Shown: piece after piece, positions 7,612-16,611 of the stretch
Layout: each line of letters starts with the position of its first letter
How positions within the stretch are numbered: the stretch's first letter is position 1
Source: CAZXSK01 sp964642855
Lineage (GTDB): Bacteria; Planctomycetota; Phycisphaerae; SM23-33
Direction: 5' to 3'
DNA length: 56,463 nt
Assembly (NCBI GenBank): GCA_964642855.1
Contig: CAZXSK010000018.1
Coordinates: 1-56,463, forward strand
Position numbers and translations under genes: made by a program
The notes under the pieces: model-generated
Databases searched by the model: none
What the model was told of the DNA's origin: nothing
What the model saw: the letters and a program-made list of their open reading frames with translations, nothing else

Positions 7612-9219
7612 GTGAGGACGTCTCCTTTGCCTGATCTGACCGACTTTCTGGAAACCTACTATCTCGAACACCTCCGCAAGGGCTTTGCCGACCTGGCCGG
7701 GCGGGCGATCTGCCTCTGGAGCGCCGACCGCCAGACGCTGCTGATTCCCGGCTGCGACGACCAGTTGCTCTCGGGCGAGGGCGCCTGCTGCAGGAACATG
7801 GAGAAGCTGCCCGCCGCGGCTGTGCTGGTCGACGGTGAGAAGGTGGGCTATCTTACGCTGGGGCCGGCCGGCGACGACGGTGAGGACGGCCAGCCCTCGC
7901 CCTGGGCCAGGCAGATGCTCTGTCTGATGGCCAACGTGGTCGGCGGGATGTGCGAGCGCGAAAGTCAGCTTCGCAGCCGGATGGACGAACTGGGCACGCT
8001 GTACAACCTGACGGCGGAATTCGCGGGCCGGAGGAGCCTGCAGGAGATTCTCGACGTCGTTGCCCAGACGGTGGTGAAGGTTCTGGGGGCAAAGGCGTGT
8101 TCGATTCGCCTGCTCAGCCCGGACAAGGAAGAACTGGTCATCAAGGCCGTGGTGAACCTTTCGGACGAGTATCTCAAAAAGGGCGCGATCCTGCTCTCCG
8201 AGAGCCTGATCGACCGCGAGGCCCTCGCGGCCAACAAGCCGGTGTATATCGCCGACGAGCGGAGCGACCCGCGGGTGCTTTACCCGGCCGAGGCGAGGAG
8301 AGAAGGAATCGTCAGCGCGCTGTGTGCCCCGATGGTCTACCACGGCCAGCCGGAAGGGATCATCCGCGTCTACACCGATCAGCCCTACGAGTTCGACTGG
8401 TTCGAGGCGTCGCTGATGCAGGCGATCGCTGCCCAGGCCGCCGCTGCGGTGGTCAATGCACGACTGAACCAGGAAGCGATCGAGCTGGCGACGATGCGTC
8501 GCCACCTGGCGATGGCGGCAGAGGTCCAGCGGCGGATGATCCCGAAGGAACCGCCCAGACCCAAGGGGTTTGATCTCGGCGCGGTATACATTCCGTGCTA
8601 CGAGCTGGGGGGGGACTTCTACGATTTCATCGACCTGCCCGAAGACAACTTCGGCGTCGCGATCTGCGACGTGGTGGGCAAGGGGGTGCGGGCGTCGCTG
8701 CTGATGTCGTCGGTGCGGGCGTCGCTTCGGGGGCACGCGGTGAATGTCTACGAGATGTCGCTCGTGCTGGACAAGGTCAACCGCGACCTCTGCGCCGATT
8801 CACTCGTCAGCGACTTCGCGACGATGTGCTATGGCGTGCTGGATGTTGCCGACCGTCGCTTCACCTATACCAACGCGGGACATGCCCCGCCGATGCTCGT
8901 CCGGGACGGCGAGTTGATGCAGATGGAGGGCGGCGGATGCCTGCTGGGGGTGGACCCGTCAGCCCACTATGAGCACCAGTTGCTGATGTTCCAGCCGGGC
9001 GATGTGGTGCTGATGTACACCGACGGTCTGACCGACGCGATGAACTTCACGGAGGAGTGTTTCGGTCGCCAGCGCATCGAGGAGGCGCTGCTCGAGGCGG
9101 TCGGGCAGGGATTCACCGCCGAGCAGATCGTCAAGCACGTGGTATGGAACATGCGGAAGTTCGCGGGACTCACGCCGCGATTCGATGACACGACATTGGT
9201 TGCGATCCGGGCCCTGTAG
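7612..9219 (+). CDS. GAF-domain PP2C/SpoIIE-type serine phosphatase
   Basis: 535 residues if GTG 7612 is used. A TTG at 7627 lies 9-10 nt after GAGG (7613-7617) and is an equally good start. Residues ~1-120 resemble a small sensory module with paired cysteines (GACCRN). A GAF domain covers about 130-285, followed by a short helical linker and an RsbU/SpoIIE phosphatase domain to the end. That domain has the metal-binding GGDFYDFIDL and ICDVVGKG, then TYTNAGHAPP and VLMYTDGLTDAMN. Such proteins usually dephosphorylate an anti-anti-sigma partner in stress or developmental switches. No STAS or anti-sigma partner lies nearby, so the target is unknown. Confidence 0.9.
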   Translation: MRTSPLPDLTDFLETYYLEHLRKGFADLAGRAICLWSADRQTLLIPGCDDQLLSGEGACCRNMEKLPAAAVLVDGEKVGYLTLGPAGDDGEDGQPSPWARQMLCLMANVVGGMCERESQLRSRMDELGTLYNLTAEFAGRRSLQEILDVVAQTVVKVLGAKACSIRLLSPDKEELVIKAVVNLSDEYLKKGAILLSESLIDREALAANKPVYIADERSDPRVLYPAEARREGIVSALCAPMVYHGQPEGIIRVYTDQPYEFDWFEASLMQAIAAQAAAAVVNARLNQEAIELATMRRHLAMAAEVQRRMIPKEPPRPKGFDLGAVYIPCYELGGDFYDFIDLPEDNFGVAICDVVGKGVRASLLMSSVRASLRGHAVNVYEMSLVLDKVNRDLCADSLVSDFATMCYGVLDVADRRFTYTNAGHAPPMLVRDGELMQMEGGGCLLGVDPSAHYEHQLLMFQPGDVVLMYTDGLTDAMNFTEECFGRQRIEEALLEAVGQGFTAEQIVKHVVWNMRKFAGLTPRFDDTTLVAIRAL

Positions 9220-9242
9220 CGATTTGGCGGAGGGATGCGAAC

Positions 9243-10145
9243 GTGAACTACAGGCTGCTGGCGTTGGACGTGGACGGCACGATCGCCGACCCCCGCAGCC
9301 GGGTTGCCCCGGAAGTCTGTCGCGCGATACGCAAGGTCCAGGCTGCATCGATGCGCGTGTGCCTCGCTACGGGGCGTACACTGTGGGAGACCCAGGGCGT
9401 CTGGCGGCAGCTGGCGCTGTCGCCTCCGTACGATCCGCTGGTGCTATCGGGTGGGGCGCTGGTGTCCGAACCCCACTCGGGACGGACGCTCTATCACAAG
9501 CCGATCGATCAGGGAACGACCCGGGCATTTGCCCGCCTGGCGGGGGATCTGGGACTCACGGCCATGGCGCTGGTGGATCGCTGGCGGTGGGGGGTGGAGT
9601 ATTACGTGGTGCCCGGGCGCGATGCAGCCGAGGTGGACGAGCACTTCCTGGGGAAGATGGACGTCGACGTGAGGCGCGTGGACGACCTGGAGGCGGTTGC
9701 GGACTTGCCGGCTGCTCTTCGCCTGAACGCACTGACGCATCCGGACCGGGCCGACGGACTGGTCGAGCGGTTTTCGGAGCAGTTCGACGGGCGGCTGAAC
9801 GTGCATGCGATTCTGGCGCCCAACTACGGGGCGTGGATCCTGGAGGGGTTCCATCCGCAGGCGAACAAGTGGACGGCGCTTCGGTACGTGGCGCAGGGGC
9901 TTCGACTGCCTGCCCGGTCGATCGTGGCGGTGGGGGACGACATCAACGATCTGCCGATGCTCCGGGGTGCGGGGCTTGGCGCGGCCATGCCAAGCGCGCC
10001 CCAGTCGGTCCGCGACGCGGCCGACGTGGTCGTAGAAGGAAGCGTTGCGGAATTCGTAGAGCAGCTGCTGGCCGGAGAGTTCGACGAGCTTGCCGGTTGC
10101 GACGGCAGCGACGCGGATCGGGAGCGAACCCAGCCGGAGGCGTAG
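9243..10145 (+). CDS. Cof-type HAD-family sugar phosphatase
   Basis: 300 residues starting at GTG 9243, preceded by GGAGGG eight bases upstream. HAD motif I is LDVDGT (nucleophile D9, acid/base D11). Motif II lies in CLATGRT, and motifs III/IV are NKWTALRYVAQ and VAVGDDINDLPML. The C2-type cap lies between motifs II and III, as in Cof/YbiV enzymes that hydrolyse sugar phosphates or other phosphometabolites in the cytoplasm. The 24-base gap after the SpoIIE-like gene suggests co-transcription. The substrate cannot be assigned. Confidence 0.88.
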   Translation: MNYRLLALDVDGTIADPRSRVAPEVCRAIRKVQAASMRVCLATGRTLWETQGVWRQLALSPPYDPLVLSGGALVSEPHSGRTLYHKPIDQGTTRAFARLAGDLGLTAMALVDRWRWGVEYYVVPGRDAAEVDEHFLGKMDVDVRRVDDLEAVADLPAALRLNALTHPDRADGLVERFSEQFDGRLNVHAILAPNYGAWILEGFHPQANKWTALRYVAQGLRLPARSIVAVGDDINDLPMLRGAGLGAAMPSAPQSVRDAADVVVEGSVAEFVEQLLAGEFDELAGCDGSDADRERTQPEA

Positions 10146-10149
10146 TCGG

Positions 10150-11034
10150 ATGAAGCGCAAGCCATCCCAGCAGGAGCTGGCTGAGAAGCTGCGGCAGTCG
10201 ATTCGTCGTGGTGACTTGTCGGGCGCGTCGGAGATTCTGGGGGAAGTTCCGCCGGAAGGGCTTTCGGAGTCGGTGCGGGCTTCCAGCCCGCAGGCGCCGA
10301 AAGACGTGTACGCACCGCTTGCCGGTGCGACCGAGCGTGCGGCCGGGGAGTGGCGTTGCCTGGAGCTGGCGTCGATGCCCTCCGAGGCCTTCGGGCAGGA
10401 GAGCGAAGCCGCCGGGGATTTCCTCTCGGCGGTGCGGGGTGCGGGCGAGCGGTTCGACGAGCTCCGCGCTTCGGCGGGGCTTTGTCACGTTGCCAACGCC
10501 AGGCCGCAGGACGTGCTGTTGATGCGCGTGACAGCCCGGGCGGCCGATCCCCACGACGTGCTCTGGGTGACGCTGCTGACGACGGAGCGGGCGTGTCGGG
10601 TGGTTCACCTGGTCGCCCGCGGGCCCGACGAGGAGCCGGGCGTGCTGGCTGCGGCGGTCGAGCACTGGCAGCGGGCATCGGTGGTGGTAACGCACGACAG
10701 CAAGGTCGGCGACCTGGACAAGCTGCGGGCGAGGCTGGATGCGGCGGGGGTGGAGGGCCCGTGGACCCAGCCGCCGCACCTGGACCTGCGATCGGAGGCG
10801 AAAAGCGCCTGGCGGGGCGAGCTTCGGAGCGTATCGCTTCGGTCGCTGCAGCAGGCGGTGCTGGGCTGGCAGCCGACGGCGGCAGGCAAGGACATCGGCG
10901 CCCAGCACACCGCGATGCTGGAGACCGGCGACGTGGGCGCGATCGAAGCGGGGCTTCGTCGCTCGGGCAGGGAGATCCTGGCGATGGCAGGGATCACGTC
11001 GGCCCTGCTGACGGGGCGTTCGTTGCTGGATTGA
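10150..11034 (+). CDS. Divergent YprB-like RNase H-fold protein
   Basis: 294 residues from ATG 10150, four bases after the previous stop, with GGAGG upstream. The layout matches the RNase_H_2/YprB exonuclease-like family. An N-terminal charged region is followed by a strand region, VVVTHDSKVGDLDKLRARL (equivalent to the usual VTYNGKSFDLPLLRARF), then HLDLRSEAKSAWRGELRSVSLRSLQQAVLGW and SGREILAMAGI (usually HNRLDILSLA). Several usual acidic or polar active-site positions are replaced (N to H, FD to GD, LD to EI), so the protein may be catalytically impaired or may bind nucleic acid only. The start of the fold, where the first catalytic DxE would lie, is also hard to recognise. Family assignment is by eye. 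Confidence 0.6.
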   Translation: MKRKPSQQELAEKLRQSIRRGDLSGASEILGEVPPEGLSESVRASSPQAPKDVYAPLAGATERAAGEWRCLELASMPSEAFGQESEAAGDFLSAVRGAGERFDELRASAGLCHVANARPQDVLLMRVTARAADPHDVLWVTLLTTERACRVVHLVARGPDEEPGVLAAAVEHWQRASVVVTHDSKVGDLDKLRARLDAAGVEGPWTQPPHLDLRSEAKSAWRGELRSVSLRSLQQAVLGWQPTAAGKDIGAQHTAMLETGDVGAIEAGLRRSGREILAMAGITSALLTGRSLLD

Positions 11035-11161
11035 AGACCGGGGCGCGGCGGGAGCGGTAGACGATGTCGCAGGGCGCATCGGCCGTCGTGGGGCGCGAAA
11101 AGTGCCCCCCGAGCTCTGAAACAAGCCCAGGGGGCGGGCGCGAGGACAAAAGCCTGCGATT

Positions 11162-11185
11162 GGTGCCGGGGCACCGTTGTGTTTT
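11162..11185. terminator. Hairpin terminator between convergent genes
   Basis: GGTGC-CGGG-GCACC (11162-11175), followed on the plus strand by GTTGTGTTTT. It lies between the convergent RNase H-like gene and the end of the pilus-like operon, and could stop transcription from either side. Confidence 0.55.
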
Positions 11186-11188
11186 CGG

Positions 11189-13987
11189 CTACTTCAGTGT
11201 CGTGAACATCAGCAGGGCGGGGATGTCCGACTTCTTCTTGCAGTTGCTGCGGTCGAAGACGGCGAGGTAATCCCAGGCGTATTTGGGCTCGTCCTCGTCG
11301 CCGATCTGTACGCGGATGATCGCGGCGTAGGTGTCGGACTGCACGGTCAGCAGGTTGCTGACGTCGCGGAACATCATGTCACGCTCGTAGGCGTAGTCGT
11401 ACCGCTGGACCTTGCTGCGGACGTTGCTGTCGTTCTTGACGGTCTTGCTGTAATCGCTCCACCCGGCCAGTGAGTTGGCGTAGTCGGCGATGGGGATCGC
11501 GACTTCGCCGACGGTCATGAACCCCCGGCCTTCTGCATTCTTGCGGAGGTTGGTCATGGTGTTTTCACGGGTGGAGTAGTCTCGCGGCGAGCTGAGCTTG
11601 TCGCGGTAGGCAATGATGTACTCGGCGATTGTCTCGCGGTTGACGTCCCGGCCGAAGATCTTCTTGGGCCACGGCAGGGCGGCGAGGACTTCTTTCGACG
11701 CGGAGTTGACGTTGATGCGTCCGAACACGCGCCGCGGCTCGTCGGGACGGGTTTCGTCCAGCGAAAGGCAGCTGAAGAACTCCGGGACCAGGGCGCCGAT
11801 GGGCACGGGCGGATACGGCCTGGATGCCGAGCCCCAGAAGGCCGGGACTTCGCTGGGCCTGGGGTCGAGGCGTCCGCGGAGGGGATCGTCCGGGAAGTAG
11901 GCCAGGAAGTCGGTCCGCCGCAGGGCCTTGGAGAACGGCACGAGATTCCCGCCGGGCTCGGTGAACGAGCTGGTCATGTAGATCTCGCTGAGGAAGCCGA
12001 TGCTGCGGAGCTTCTCGTGGGGCTCGTCCTTGCCGCCGTTGGTGTCGAAGTCTTCGAGCACAAAAATCGGCACGGCGTGGGCGGCGTGGTCGAGCAGGTC
12101 GTCGGCGCTGACGCTGTTCTTGCCTGCTTTGCTGTCTTCCATATCGTGTGGATCGTCGCCAGGCCCGGAGGGCGAGCGGTCCTCATAGGCGGCGACGTTG
12201 AACCGGCAGCGGTCGAGATCGTCGTCCCGCTGGATGTCGCGGATCTCTTCCTCGTCGACCTGGATGTCTTCCGCCCCGTAGCCGAGATCGTCGGCGGAAA
12301 CCTGGTCGTAGGGCACGCGGGTGATGTCGGGCGAGCTGCCGAAATCGCGAATCAGCGTCACGACGCGGTCGTCGTCGAAGCGGAGTTTCTTGTCGTCGTC
12401 GGTCTTCCCGAGCTCTTTCCAGTGGCCCTGTGGGTCAAGGTTGGTGTCATTCTCCAGTTGTGACTGGTTGCCCGAGTAGCCCGGGCCCTCGATGTAGGAG
12501 TAGAACACGACCTTCCGGCCATACTTGACGCCATAGTCCGGCAGGTCGACGTACTCGGTTCCGTCGGAGTTGCTGATCTTCAGGCGGTAGTGCTTTGTGT
12601 TGATCCACCGGTTGGTGGGGTTGAGGATCTCGATGGCATAGCCCGCGACATGGTCTCCGGCGTCGGGGGCGCTCTCGGGCTTGTGCATGGCGTAGGCCTC
12701 GGTGATCACGAGGTCCTGCTTCATGCCGTATGCGGTGAACGTCTGCCCGGCGCCCAGGTCGGCCGTCACCGGCCAGGGGGCGCCGTCGCCCTCATCCGAG
12801 ACGTACGCCCAGAGGTTTGCGACGAAGCAGGCAGCCATCTTCTTGCGGTACTCGGTGTTCTTGCCCGGCAGGCCGCCCATCGAGTCTTCCAGCCCGAGTT
12901 GGTCGAGCATGCGCACCATGGCGTCGAACAGGTCGGCGCGGACATCGGTCTGGCTGAGGTCGCGGAGTTCGAGCTCGGTCGGCCAGTCGCTGGTTACCTC
13001 GGCGATCAACTGTCCGAGCTGGGCGTCGTTGTCCTGCGGCACGCGAGGTACCTGGCGCGAGACGCTGTAGGTGGTGAACTGCCGGCGGAGTTCGACGGGC
13101 ACCACGTCCCGGTGGGTCATGGGACGGGCGACCCGGCCCGCCTTGAGGGGGTGATCCTCGTTGAAGAACAGGAAGAACGTTTCGCAATCGATGCCGAAGG
13201 GACGGTACGGCTCGTCATAGTTTCGGTACGGTCGCGAGAGCACCCGGCCGCAACGGAGATAGTAGTCCCAGGTGCTGGGCATGTCGCTCTCACGAATCCG
13301 CTGTGGATTCTTGCCGTAGTTCCCGCAACGTCCTTCGTGGATCCCGTAGATCCTGGGTTGGCCTTCGTCATAGTCGTAGAGGAAGTCGAAGTCGTCGCCG
13401 AGCAGTTCCACCAGCTCATACGACACGGGGCCGTAGGGCATGTACGCGCGGTACTTGCCGTCCTTGCGGAATACGTCGCCGCCGGTGTTGATGCACGCCT
13501 TGCCGGAAAGGTCCACGATCTTGACCGCTACGTAGTATTCTTCCCCGTGGGAGTTCATCGTTCCGCTGGGCACGAGGTAGGCGTCGTTCTCGCCGTCGGC
13601 ATCGACGTCGATGAGTTTGCCGTTGTCGCCGAAGAGCTTCGAGTAGTGCGGGTCGCCCTCGGGGTACTCGAACGTCAGGTGCGGGTCGACGTCGTCGGAG
13701 GCGTAATCGACGAACGCCCGAAGCTTGTCTTCGGCGTCGGCGTGGCGGGCTGTGTCGCCGTAGGGGCCGTCGTTGTCGATGTACAGGTCCGCCTGCAGCA
13801 CGCCGCTGATGCGCGCGACCACGCCGTGGGCGATGGGGTCGGCCTGGCTTCGGGAGACCAACGCGTCGGAGGCCTTGGAATCCAGCCGGGCGACGATCAG
13901 GAACGTCAGCCCAAGCGAGAGGATGATCGAAAGCAGGCTGACGGTCAGCAGCAGGGCGGAGCCTTTTCTGTTGCGCTTTGTATTCAT
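11189..13987 (-). CDS. GspK-like large minor pseudopilin
   Basis: 932 residues with AAAGGATG before the start, far longer than classical GspK (~300-330). The N-terminus KGSALLLTVSLLSIILSLGLTFL is a prepilin/GspK-style membrane helix without the usual Glu+5. The body is rich in Asp and aromatic residues with many DDD/DED stretches, suggesting calcium binding and an extracytoplasmic location. Near the C-terminus, GRINVNSASKEVLAALPW is the helix-hairpin-helix signature of the GspK family (NLNTAS..VLAALPG). GspK caps the pseudopilus tip together with GspI and GspJ, and GspI/J-like genes lie directly upstream. It is the last gene of the operon. What the ~600 additional residues do is unknown. Confidence 0.78.
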   Translation of the reverse strand: MNTKRNRKGSALLLTVSLLSIILSLGLTFLIVARLDSKASDALVSRSQADPIAHGVVARISGVLQADLYIDNDGPYGDTARHADAEDKLRAFVDYASDDVDPHLTFEYPEGDPHYSKLFGDNGKLIDVDADGENDAYLVPSGTMNSHGEEYYVAVKIVDLSGKACINTGGDVFRKDGKYRAYMPYGPVSYELVELLGDDFDFLYDYDEGQPRIYGIHEGRCGNYGKNPQRIRESDMPSTWDYYLRCGRVLSRPYRNYDEPYRPFGIDCETFFLFFNEDHPLKAGRVARPMTHRDVVPVELRRQFTTYSVSRQVPRVPQDNDAQLGQLIAEVTSDWPTELELRDLSQTDVRADLFDAMVRMLDQLGLEDSMGGLPGKNTEYRKKMAACFVANLWAYVSDEGDGAPWPVTADLGAGQTFTAYGMKQDLVITEAYAMHKPESAPDAGDHVAGYAIEILNPTNRWINTKHYRLKISNSDGTEYVDLPDYGVKYGRKVVFYSYIEGPGYSGNQSQLENDTNLDPQGHWKELGKTDDDKKLRFDDDRVVTLIRDFGSSPDITRVPYDQVSADDLGYGAEDIQVDEEEIRDIQRDDDLDRCRFNVAAYEDRSPSGPGDDPHDMEDSKAGKNSVSADDLLDHAAHAVPIFVLEDFDTNGGKDEPHEKLRSIGFLSEIYMTSSFTEPGGNLVPFSKALRRTDFLAYFPDDPLRGRLDPRPSEVPAFWGSASRPYPPVPIGALVPEFFSCLSLDETRPDEPRRVFGRINVNSASKEVLAALPWPKKIFGRDVNRETIAEYIIAYRDKLSSPRDYSTRENTMTNLRKNAEGRGFMTVGEVAIPIADYANSLAGWSDYSKTVKNDSNVRSKVQRYDYAYERDMMFRDVSNLLTVQSDTYAAIIRVQIGDEDEPKYAWDYLAVFDRSNCKKKSDIPALLMFTTLK

Positions 13988-14014
13988 ACGTCACACATCC
14001 TTTCGGGCGTTGCT

Positions 14015-15040
14015 TCAGGAGCCCAGTGGGCAGATGACTTCGTATTCCACGCCCTCATTGGTGATGTCGGTACGATTGCTCTTGAGCGTCAGATCCCTGA
14101 TCAGGAATCGCAGCTTGATCGCGCGAGGCCAGGCCGACGGGTCATCGGACGTCCAGGTGGCGTGGTACGCGCCGCCCTTTTCGTACTCCGCGACAAATCC
14201 ATCGCCGGCCGGGGTGTCGATATCCTTCGAGCTGTAGTTGCTGTCCCGCGGTTTGACCGAGTACGAGACGTCGCCGTCGTCGTCGACGGAAAAATCGACG
14301 CCGTACCAGTTCATGTTCCCGCCGTCGACGCTGCCGTCTGTCCACATGATGCTCAGCGCCCGGCAGCCGGGGGCCAGTACCTTCCAAAGCGAGTCGATAT
14401 CCACCTCATTCTCGGGTGGCAGGGTCATGCCGTCCGGGGCTCGCTCGGCTGCCCGGTCGATGAAGTCCTGGATGTCGTTGAGATCCCCGGCCTTCTTGCG
14501 CGGGGAGAACGCCAGGTCCGCAAAGTCCAGGCTCCCGTCGACGTCATCCCCGAGGTCGCTGGACAGGGTGCGCTGGTAGTCGAGGCATCGTCCCATGATC
14601 CACTGCTGCCGAACCAGCACGTCCCCGTCGTACACGCCCTCGCCAGGTGCCAGACACACGACGGTCATCGTTCCCGTGCCTGTCGCCGAGAACTGATAGT
14701 TATGGGAGAAATTGGCGCGCAACATGCTGTCGACGACCCCGGCTGCACCGGAGTAGACCAGCATCGGGCGTCCGCCTTTGACTTCGGTGATCGATACGAA
14801 CCCCTGCTGGCTGGCCTGGCGGGTGTCCGCGCGGACCGTCTGGCTGATCGCCAGTGCCTGAGAATTCAGCCGCATGTTCCGCTGGGCGATCGATACCGCA
14901 CGCTGGCTGGACGAAAGAATCTTGCCGAACGACAGGATAATGATCGCCAGCACCGCAACGGCCGTCACCAACTCGATGAGCGTCAGGCCTCGGCGACCTC
15001 GTCGGGGCTGGGGTTCTCGAATTGTCGTGCTGTCAGCCAT
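14015..15040 (-). CDS. GspJ/PilW-like minor pseudopilin
   Basis: 341 residues. The prepilin motif RRGLTLIELVTAVAVLAIIILSFGKIL begins near residue 17, followed by a typical amphipathic helix (SSSQRAVSIAQRNMRLNSQALAISQTVRADTRQA), as in GspJ/PilW proteins. The start ATG is two bases after the stop of the upstream gene, whose last codons carry the GAAGGA ribosome site. The C-terminal domain is ~250 residues of beta-rich, Asp-containing sequence without an obvious motif. GspJ forms the tip complex of a type II secretion pseudopilus with GspI and GspK, and this gene sits between those two. Confidence 0.8.
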   Translation of the reverse strand: MADSTTIREPQPRRGRRGLTLIELVTAVAVLAIIILSFGKILSSSQRAVSIAQRNMRLNSQALAISQTVRADTRQASQQGFVSITEVKGGRPMLVYSGAAGVVDSMLRANFSHNYQFSATGTGTMTVVCLAPGEGVYDGDVLVRQQWIMGRCLDYQRTLSSDLGDDVDGSLDFADLAFSPRKKAGDLNDIQDFIDRAAERAPDGMTLPPENEVDIDSLWKVLAPGCRALSIMWTDGSVDGGNMNWYGVDFSVDDDGDVSYSVKPRDSNYSSKDIDTPAGDGFVAEYEKGGAYHATWTSDDPSAWPRAIKLRFLIRDLTLKSNRTDITNEGVEYEVICPLGS

Positions 15041-15042
15041 GT

Positions 15043-15789
15043 CTATTCCTTCTCCCGGAGGGACATTTCCACCGTATAGGCCGCGAGAACGGGCACGTTG
15101 AACCCGGCGGAACTGCCGGTTTCGCGGACGACCCAGACACTCGTCGAGCCTTCGGGCAGGCGGGTCTTGAGGATCGCGAAGTTGCCCCCGTCTCCCACGC
15201 CGTCGATGTAGGAAATCGCCCCGGTATCCGCCCGGACCACGACCGAGTTGGCCTGAAGCGAACCGCCGCCGCTTACGGTTAACTTGGTGACCTTCTCATC
15301 GCTTTCAAGCTCGACGTCTTTCAGCGTGGCCGAGAGCTTCTTGAGCTCGATGCCGGTGCCCGGCGTGGACTTCTGGTAGGCGACGACCACGAACTGGTAG
15401 TCGTTCTCGGTGTGAATGCCTTCGTTGCTGAGGCGGCGGGCGAGAACCAGCGCGCCGCGACGGGTGCTGTCATCGCCCGAAGGGTAGTTCAGCTCGTTGC
15501 CGAACTTGTCTGTGACGTTCTCCAACTGGCCGGTGGAGGTGATCGACGACGGGTTCGACCGGTCGTGCTCAAGGCGGGCGCGGGTGACGGCGATGGCGTT
15601 CTCGCAGATGATGTTGCCCAAGACCTCGCGGATCGACTGATTGTTGAGTCTCGCTGCAGCCGGGAACATCGCAGCTGCGAGCGTCAGCCCGAAGGCGAGG
15701 ATGCCCATGGCGATCATCAGCTCGGCCAGGGTGAAGCCTCCCGCGGGCCTGCGAGGGGCGGCTCGATTGTCTATTCGCTGCAGTTGCAT
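15043..15789 (-). CDS. GspI/PilV-like minor pseudopilin
   Basis: 248 residues. The prepilin motif GGFTLAELMIAMGILAFGLTLAAAMFPAA matches PilV/GspI proteins, which typically show 'GFTLLEVLVA..IL..G'. The start is three bases after the TAA of the upstream gene, with GGGAG overlapping that stop. The globular part is ~200 residues. It is predicted to start assembly of the pseudopilus tip with the GspJ- and GspK-like products encoded next to it. Assignment to I rather than V rests on gene order (H-I-J-K) and is tentative. Confidence 0.78.
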   Translation of the reverse strand: MQLQRIDNRAAPRRPAGGFTLAELMIAMGILAFGLTLAAAMFPAAARLNNQSIREVLGNIICENAIAVTRARLEHDRSNPSSITSTGQLENVTDKFGNELNYPSGDDSTRRGALVLARRLSNEGIHTENDYQFVVVAYQKSTPGTGIELKKLSATLKDVELESDEKVTKLTVSGGGSLQANSVVVRADTGAISYIDGVGDGGNFAILKTRLPEGSTSVWVVRETGSSAGFNVPVLAAYTVEMSLREKE

Positions 15790-15792
15790 GCG

Positions 15793-16590
15793 TTACTCCC
15801 TGGGATACAGCATTCCGGTATGCGGATTGACGGGCAGGAACTGGGCGTTCTGCCAGAGGTACGAGTCCATGGCGTGCTTGCTGATGTTCTCGTAGTTTCG
15901 ATATTCGATGAGCACCACGCCGTTGGAGCAGTCGTTGGGCGAGTTGTAGCTCTTCTGCGTGGGAAGCCCGCGCACCGTTTCCCACAGGGCCCCGCTGCCG
16001 GTGGTCAGGTCGCCATCCGGGTCAATGGCGACGGAATTGCGATAGATCGACCGCACCAGCCTGCCCTCCGGGGAGAACAGGATCGTGATGGCCGTTGCGC
16101 GTTCGTCCCAATGCCAAGGATCCGGGTTGAACTCGCCGGTGTTCTTGTCGAAGAAGGCGTCTTTCCTCATGTCGAGGCTGATGAACCCGATGCCCTCGGG
16201 CATGGCGATGGGCTCAAAGCCCTCGGCCAGGTCGACCACCGCTGCGGGTTTCATCTTGTTGCCTGCCCTGAAGTCGCGGATCTCCTTGAACTCCACCACA
16301 GCCGAGAAAAACGTATCCCGGAACTCGTCGATGTCGGGGTTCTCGGATTCCGACGCATTGGCCGGCTGGATGTGCACGCCGGCGAAGGTGCCCTTGCGGA
16401 TGGCCAGGGCGCGGGCGGCGCGGAGCTGGCCTGCGAGGATGTTGTACGCCTGCTTGTCGGCGCTGGATTCCATCAGCGAGGTGATGCTCGGCAGGGCGAT
16501 GCCGGCAATCAGCACGATGATGCCCATCACCACAATCAACTCGATGAGCGTGAATCCGCGCGGGCGTCTGTGTGTCTCTCGATGACTCAT
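15793..16590 (-). CDS. GspH/FimT-like minor pseudopilin
   Basis: 265 residues starting after AGGAGC. The prepilin motif is RGFTLIELIVVMGIIVLIAGIALPSI. After the helix comes AGQLRAARALAIRKGTFAGVHIQP, which matches the GspH/FimT pattern 'L..aR..Ai.....v.l'. It contains DRxTAI-like beta-strand segments and a Pro/Asn-rich end. Position four of the pseudopilin series places it as the H component linking the major fibre to the tip complex. Function is inferred from family and order. Confidence 0.8.
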   Translation of the reverse strand: MSHRETHRRPRGFTLIELIVVMGIIVLIAGIALPSITSLMESSADKQAYNILAGQLRAARALAIRKGTFAGVHIQPANASESENPDIDEFRDTFFSAVVEFKEIRDFRAGNKMKPAAVVDLAEGFEPIAMPEGIGFISLDMRKDAFFDKNTGEFNPDPWHWDERATAITILFSPEGRLVRSIYRNSVAIDPDGDLTTGSGALWETVRGLPTQKSYNSPNDCSNGVVLIEYRNYENISKHAMDSYLWQNAQFLPVNPHTGMLYPRE

Positions 16591-16611
16591 GGTCTTGCTC
16601 CTGCGGATCGC

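Noticed and set aside
12590..15079. 829-codon plus-strand open frame antisense to the GspK- and GspJ-like genes
   Set aside because: It runs across two well-supported minus-strand genes with prepilin motifs and ribosome sites. Its translation has the Val/Gly/His/Arg-biased look of a high-GC antisense frame.
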